This document shows positions 6,876 to 9,974 of a DNA stretch of 9,974 nucleotides, piece after piece. The stretch lies in the NCBI GenBank assembly GCA_012839145.1, contig DUNY01000011.1:1-9974 (forward strand), read 5' to 3'. The translations under genes were made by a program, and so were the position numbers. The notes beneath the pieces are model-generated. The model ran no database searches and was not told the origin of the DNA. It was given only the letters and a program-made list of their open reading frames with translations. This DNA is from Thermoanaerobacterales bacterium (GTDB taxonomy: Bacteria; Bacillota; Thermosediminibacteria; Thermosediminibacterales; Tepidanaerobacteraceae). How positions within the stretch are numbered: position 1 is the stretch's first letter; each line of letters starts with the position of its first letter.

Positions 6876-8906
6876 ATGAAACTAGGAGATATCATCATTA
6901 CTATAATGGCTATTACAACAGTCATAATGATGATAATACCGTTACCGGCTGCTTTAATGGATTTATTATTAGTCTTTAATATAACTTTTTCCATGATAAT
7001 TCTTCTGATTTCAATGAACATGGAAAAACCACTGGACTTTTCAATATTTCCTTCTCTCTTATTAATAACTACCATGCTCCGGCTTTCACTCAACATATCA
7101 TCCACCAGGCTAATTTTAATAAATGGATATGCAGGGAAAGTCATAGAGTCTTTCGGAAATTTTGTAGTTAAGGGGAATCCTTTGGTTGGATTTATTATAT
7201 TTATGATTATTGTGATAATACAGTTTTTGGTGATTACGAAAGGTGCTGAGAGAGTAGCTGAAGTGGCTGCCAGATTTACACTTGATGCCATGCCGGGTAA
7301 ACAGATGAGTATTGATGCAGATTTAAACGCCGGTATCATCAGCGAAAGCGAAGCCCGCAGTAGAAGACAGGAAATTCAAAAAGAAGCGGATTTTTATGGG
7401 GCAATGGATGGTGCCAGTAAATTTGTAAAAGGTGATGCAATAGCAGGAATTATTATAGCATTAATAAATATAGTCGGTGGGCTTGTTACAGGCATAATAT
7501 TTCAAGGCTTGGAATTTACTGAGGCGCTAAGCAGATATACACTCCTCACCGTTGGTGACGGTCTTGTGAGCCAGATTCCCGCTCTTTTGATATCTACTGC
7601 AACAGGCATAGTCGTTACAAAGGCTGTTGGTTCCGGTCACCTAGGTGAAGATCTCATTAGACAGCTGACTTCTTTTCCCAAGCTATTACTTTTATCTTCA
7701 GGGGCTTTAGGCCTTTTTGCAATTATTCCCGGGCTACCCTTCGTTCCATTTATTGCATTGGCGGGAACTTTAGGTTATATGGGCATATCTCTACAAAGGT
7801 CATCGGATCAAGAAATGCAAAAGATTGAACAACTTGAAAAAGAAAAAGAATTAGATCAAATGAGAAAACCCGAAAACATCTATACACTGTTACAGGTGGA
7901 CCCCATCGAAGTGGAGTTCGGTTACAATATTATTCCTCTGGCTGATGCGAATCAAGGAGGGGATTTACTGGACCGCGTAGTTATGATACGGCGTCAATGT
8001 GCCTTGGATTTGGGTATGGTAGTTCCCATGATAAGACTTCGAGACAACATACAACTCAAACCTAATGAATACATTATTAAAATCAAAGGTGTAGAGACGG
8101 CTGGCGGCGAACTAAGAACTGACAGTTATATGGTTATGAATCCCACCGGTGGTCCTATAGATATAGACGGCATAGAAACTAAGGAACCGGCCTTTGGACT
8201 TCAAGCTCGATGGATATCCAGTGATAAAAAGGAAATAGCCGAGATGAAAGGGTATACAATTGTTGACGCATCCTCAGTGCTAGCAACACACCTTACTGAG
8301 GTTATAAAGCACTATGCTCATGAACTCTTAGGCTGGCAAGAAGTAAAAAACCTGTTGGACAATTTAAAGGATCAATATCCAGCATTGGTGGAAGAGATTG
8401 TGCCTAAAATTCTTACAATAGGTGAAATACAAAAGGTATTGTCCAACTTACTAAAAGAAAATGTTCCCATAAGAGATATTGTAACGATTCTAGAAACCCT
8501 CGGAGATTATGCAACATTAACAAAAGATACGGATATGCTGACAGAATATGTAAGACAACGATTGAAGAGAGTTATTACTGAGCGTTTTGTAATGAATAAA
8601 ATTGCCAAGGTTGTCACATTGGACAGTCAAGTTGAGGATATAATCTTGGATTCTATTCGTCAGAGTGAGCAGGGCTCCTATGCGGCTATAGAGCCCTCAA
8701 TTATACAGAAGATCAGGAATTCCCTAGTAAAGATTATTAATGATTTAAATATGAAGGGCATATCTCCGATAGTTCTAACAAGTCCGATGGTTAGAGTATA
8801 TTTTAAAAGAATTATTGAGGACTATATATCATTTCTACCGGTCTTATCCTATAATGAGCTTGAGCCAGGGGTAGAAGTACAATCAGTTGGGACGGTGACT
8901 CTGTGA
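6876..8906 (+). CDS. flhA: Flagellar type III export protein FlhA
   Basis: FlhA (FHIPEP family) forms the nonameric export ring that takes up protons and docks substrate-chaperone complexes. From ATG 6876 it has 676 residues, close to the usual 680-700. The N-terminal half carries about eight membrane helices (the first four near residues 5-23, 27-45, 55-75 and 95-115). The family signature lies between helices 4 and 5: R133-F-T-L-D-A-M-P-G-K-Q-M-S-I-D-A-D149, followed by LNAG and RRQEIQKEADFYGAMDGASKFVKGD. The cytoplasmic domain begins near residue 310 with a charged helix (EMQKIEQLEKEKELDQM) and includes DPIEVEFGYNIIPLAD and a C-terminal SPMVRVYFKRIIEDY. An ATG at 6819 would add 19 residues read from flhB and lacks an SD. 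It starts one base after the flhB stop and shares its last base with the flhF ATG. Confidence 0.97.
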   Translation: MKLGDIIITIMAITTVIMMIIPLPAALMDLLLVFNITFSMIILLISMNMEKPLDFSIFPSLLLITTMLRLSLNISSTRLILINGYAGKVIESFGNFVVKGNPLVGFIIFMIIVIIQFLVITKGAERVAEVAARFTLDAMPGKQMSIDADLNAGIISESEARSRRQEIQKEADFYGAMDGASKFVKGDAIAGIIIALINIVGGLVTGIIFQGLEFTEALSRYTLLTVGDGLVSQIPALLISTATGIVVTKAVGSGHLGEDLIRQLTSFPKLLLLSSGALGLFAIIPGLPFVPFIALAGTLGYMGISLQRSSDQEMQKIEQLEKEKELDQMRKPENIYTLLQVDPIEVEFGYNIIPLADANQGGDLLDRVVMIRRQCALDLGMVVPMIRLRDNIQLKPNEYIIKIKGVETAGGELRTDSYMVMNPTGGPIDIDGIETKEPAFGLQARWISSDKKEIAEMKGYTIVDASSVLATHLTEVIKHYAHELLGWQEVKNLLDNLKDQYPALVEEIVPKILTIGEIQKVLSNLLKENVPIRDIVTILETLGDYATLTKDTDMLTEYVRQRLKRVITERFVMNKIAKVVTLDSQVEDIILDSIRQSEQGSYAAIEPSIIQKIRNSLVKIINDLNMKGISPIVLTSPMVRVYFKRIIEDYISFLPVLSYNELEPGVEVQSVGTVTL

Positions 8907-9974
8907 TGAAGATTAAAACTTATGTGGCAGATAGTGTCCAAGAAGCCTTCTATAAAGTAAAATCAGATCTTGGAAAAGATGCAGTAATATTGCAAACAAA
9001 GCATATAAAAAAAGGTGGATTTATGGGCCTTTTTGCAAAAAAGATGGTTGAGGTAGTGGCAGCAAATGATATAAATCCCACTTTAAATTCATCAAAAAGA
9101 CCGATTTTGACCACTTTACCCCAGATTCCGTTAAAATCTGGAGATTCTAAGGCAGTTGACGGAATTGATGATATAAGAACTGACATTGAAGAAGTCAAGA
9201 CAATGCTTAATAAATTATATTTAGAACAAAAACAGCAGGAAATTGTTCCAAATATTGATGTTCCGTTACCTTTAAAAAAGTTTTATGAACGAATGTATGA
9301 AATGGAAGTTGAGCCAGATATCATACATATGATTATTAACAATATGAAAAAAGCTTTCGCTGAAACAGATATGAACAGCAAAGAAAAAATATATGAAGTA
9401 CTTAAAAAAGAGATTGCCTCTTTTATTGGTACAATTGAGCCAATCGAATTGTCAAAAGAAAACAATATTGTAGCATTTGTGGGACCAACAGGTGTAGGCA
9501 AGACAACGACCATTGCAAAACTTGCCGCACATTTTTCCCTGTATAAGAACAAAAAAGTAGCTATGATTACAGCAGATACATTTAGAGTCGGAGCTATTGA
9601 GCAGCTAAGGTTATATGGTGACCTTTTGGAGATACCTGTACTTGTTGTACACAGGTTTGAAGACGTTAAGAATGTATTAGCCGACCTGAATGATTATGAT
9701 CTTTTATTAGTCGATACCATGGGATTTAATCCAAACAATCGCATGCAAATCAAAAAAATAAAAGGTTTATTGGATATTATCAACCCTGATGATATTCATG
9801 TGGTAATAAGTGCAGCTACCAAAAATAAGGACATGGTAGACATATTAAATAATTATAAGGAACTTCAATATAAGAAGATCATAATAACAAAATTGGATGA
9901 AACAAAGTCCTATGGTGTGATTTTGAACGCTTTAAAAATAGCTGGATGCAATCTATCATACTTTACTATGGGAC
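8906..9974 (+). CDS. flhF: Flagellar SRP-type GTPase FlhF (3' end outside window)
   Basis: FlhF is a homodimerising GTPase of the Ffh/FtsY family that controls flagellar placement or number, usually with FlhG/YlxH. The frame stays open to the window end: 356 codons, so probably only a few tens of residues are missing. The N-terminus (MKIKTYVADSVQEAFYKVKS, then DLGKDAVILQTKHIKKGGFMGLF) is typical of FlhF. A variable linker and helical N domain follow. The G domain shows Walker A G193-P-T-G-V-G-K199-T-T-T, D224-T-F-R-V-G-A-I-E-Q-L234, a G3 motif D270-T-M-G-F274, and G4 T328-K-L-D-E332; the start of G5 (SYFTMG) is at the edge. The G3 Arg expected in SRP GTPases is Phe here. The ATG overlaps the flhA TGA by one base (TGATG), with a weak SD-like GGGACGGTGA upstream, so coupling is likely. 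Confidence 0.95.
   Translation, partial: MKIKTYVADSVQEAFYKVKSDLGKDAVILQTKHIKKGGFMGLFAKKMVEVVAANDINPTLNSSKRPILTTLPQIPLKSGDSKAVDGIDDIRTDIEEVKTMLNKLYLEQKQQEIVPNIDVPLPLKKFYERMYEMEVEPDIIHMIINNMKKAFAETDMNSKEKIYEVLKKEIASFIGTIEPIELSKENNIVAFVGPTGVGKTTTIAKLAAHFSLYKNKKVAMITADTFRVGAIEQLRLYGDLLEIPVLVVHRFEDVKNVLADLNDYDLLLVDTMGFNPNNRMQIKKIKGLLDIINPDDIHVVISAATKNKDMVDILNNYKELQYKKIIITKLDETKSYGVILNALKIAGCNLSYFTMG

Noticed and set aside
6812..7339. A 175-codon open frame on the minus strand opposite the start of flhA
   Set aside because: It lies antisense to well-conserved FlhA membrane helices, and its hydrophobic Ile/Met-rich translation is what reversed Ile/Leu/Met codons give. It shows no recognisable domain.
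1..9974. A hidden novel system, mobile element, CRISPR array or RNA gene
   Set aside because: All but short intergenic gaps are occupied by recognisable, full-length flagellar genes in standard order. I saw no direct-repeat array, terminal inverted repeats, transposase or tRNA-like sequence on either strand.

Overview
The window is one uninterrupted stretch of a flagellar/chemotaxis (fla/che) operon, all on the + strand. It reads motB (3' end) - fliL - fliM - fliY - cheY - fliO - fliP - fliQ - fliR - flhB - flhA - flhF (5' part). The organism is most likely a motile, low-GC Gram-positive of the Clostridia. The sequence is visibly A+T rich and Shine-Dalgarno sites are strong. The switch protein is a FliY (CheC-like phosphatase fused to a FliN/SpoA domain) rather than a short FliN. 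CheY lies directly between the switch genes and the export genes, and motB-fliL comes first. FliR and FlhB are separate genes, unlike the FliR-FlhB fusion known from Clostridium sensu stricto, so a more distant clostridial lineage is plausible. I cannot name a genus.

Layout. Bases 1-436 encode the C-terminal peptidoglycan-binding part of the stator protein MotB. Bases 450-908 encode FliL, a stator-associated basal-body protein. Bases 928-3028 encode the C-ring switch proteins FliM and FliY, and 3045-3404 the response regulator CheY. Bases 3418-8906 encode the membrane part of the flagellar type III export apparatus: FliO, FliP, FliQ, FliR, FlhB and FlhA. From 8906 to the window end runs FlhF, an SRP-type GTPase that helps place or assemble flagella; its last residues lie outside.

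Together the genes cover torque generation (MotB, FliL), switching (FliM, FliY, CheY) and the export gate (FliO/P/Q/R, FlhB, FlhA), with FlhF at the end. Gaps between genes are 0-23 bp and several genes overlap by 1-14 bp, so translational coupling in one long transcript is expected. I see no promoter, terminator, RNA gene, mobile element or CRISPR in the window, and no gene-free stretch longer than about 25 bases.

I found no undescribed system. Points worth a second look are fine-scale: non-ATG or misplaced starts (fliL, fliM, cheY, fliP, flhA), the fully preserved double phosphatase signature in FliY, and an atypical G3 motif in FlhF.
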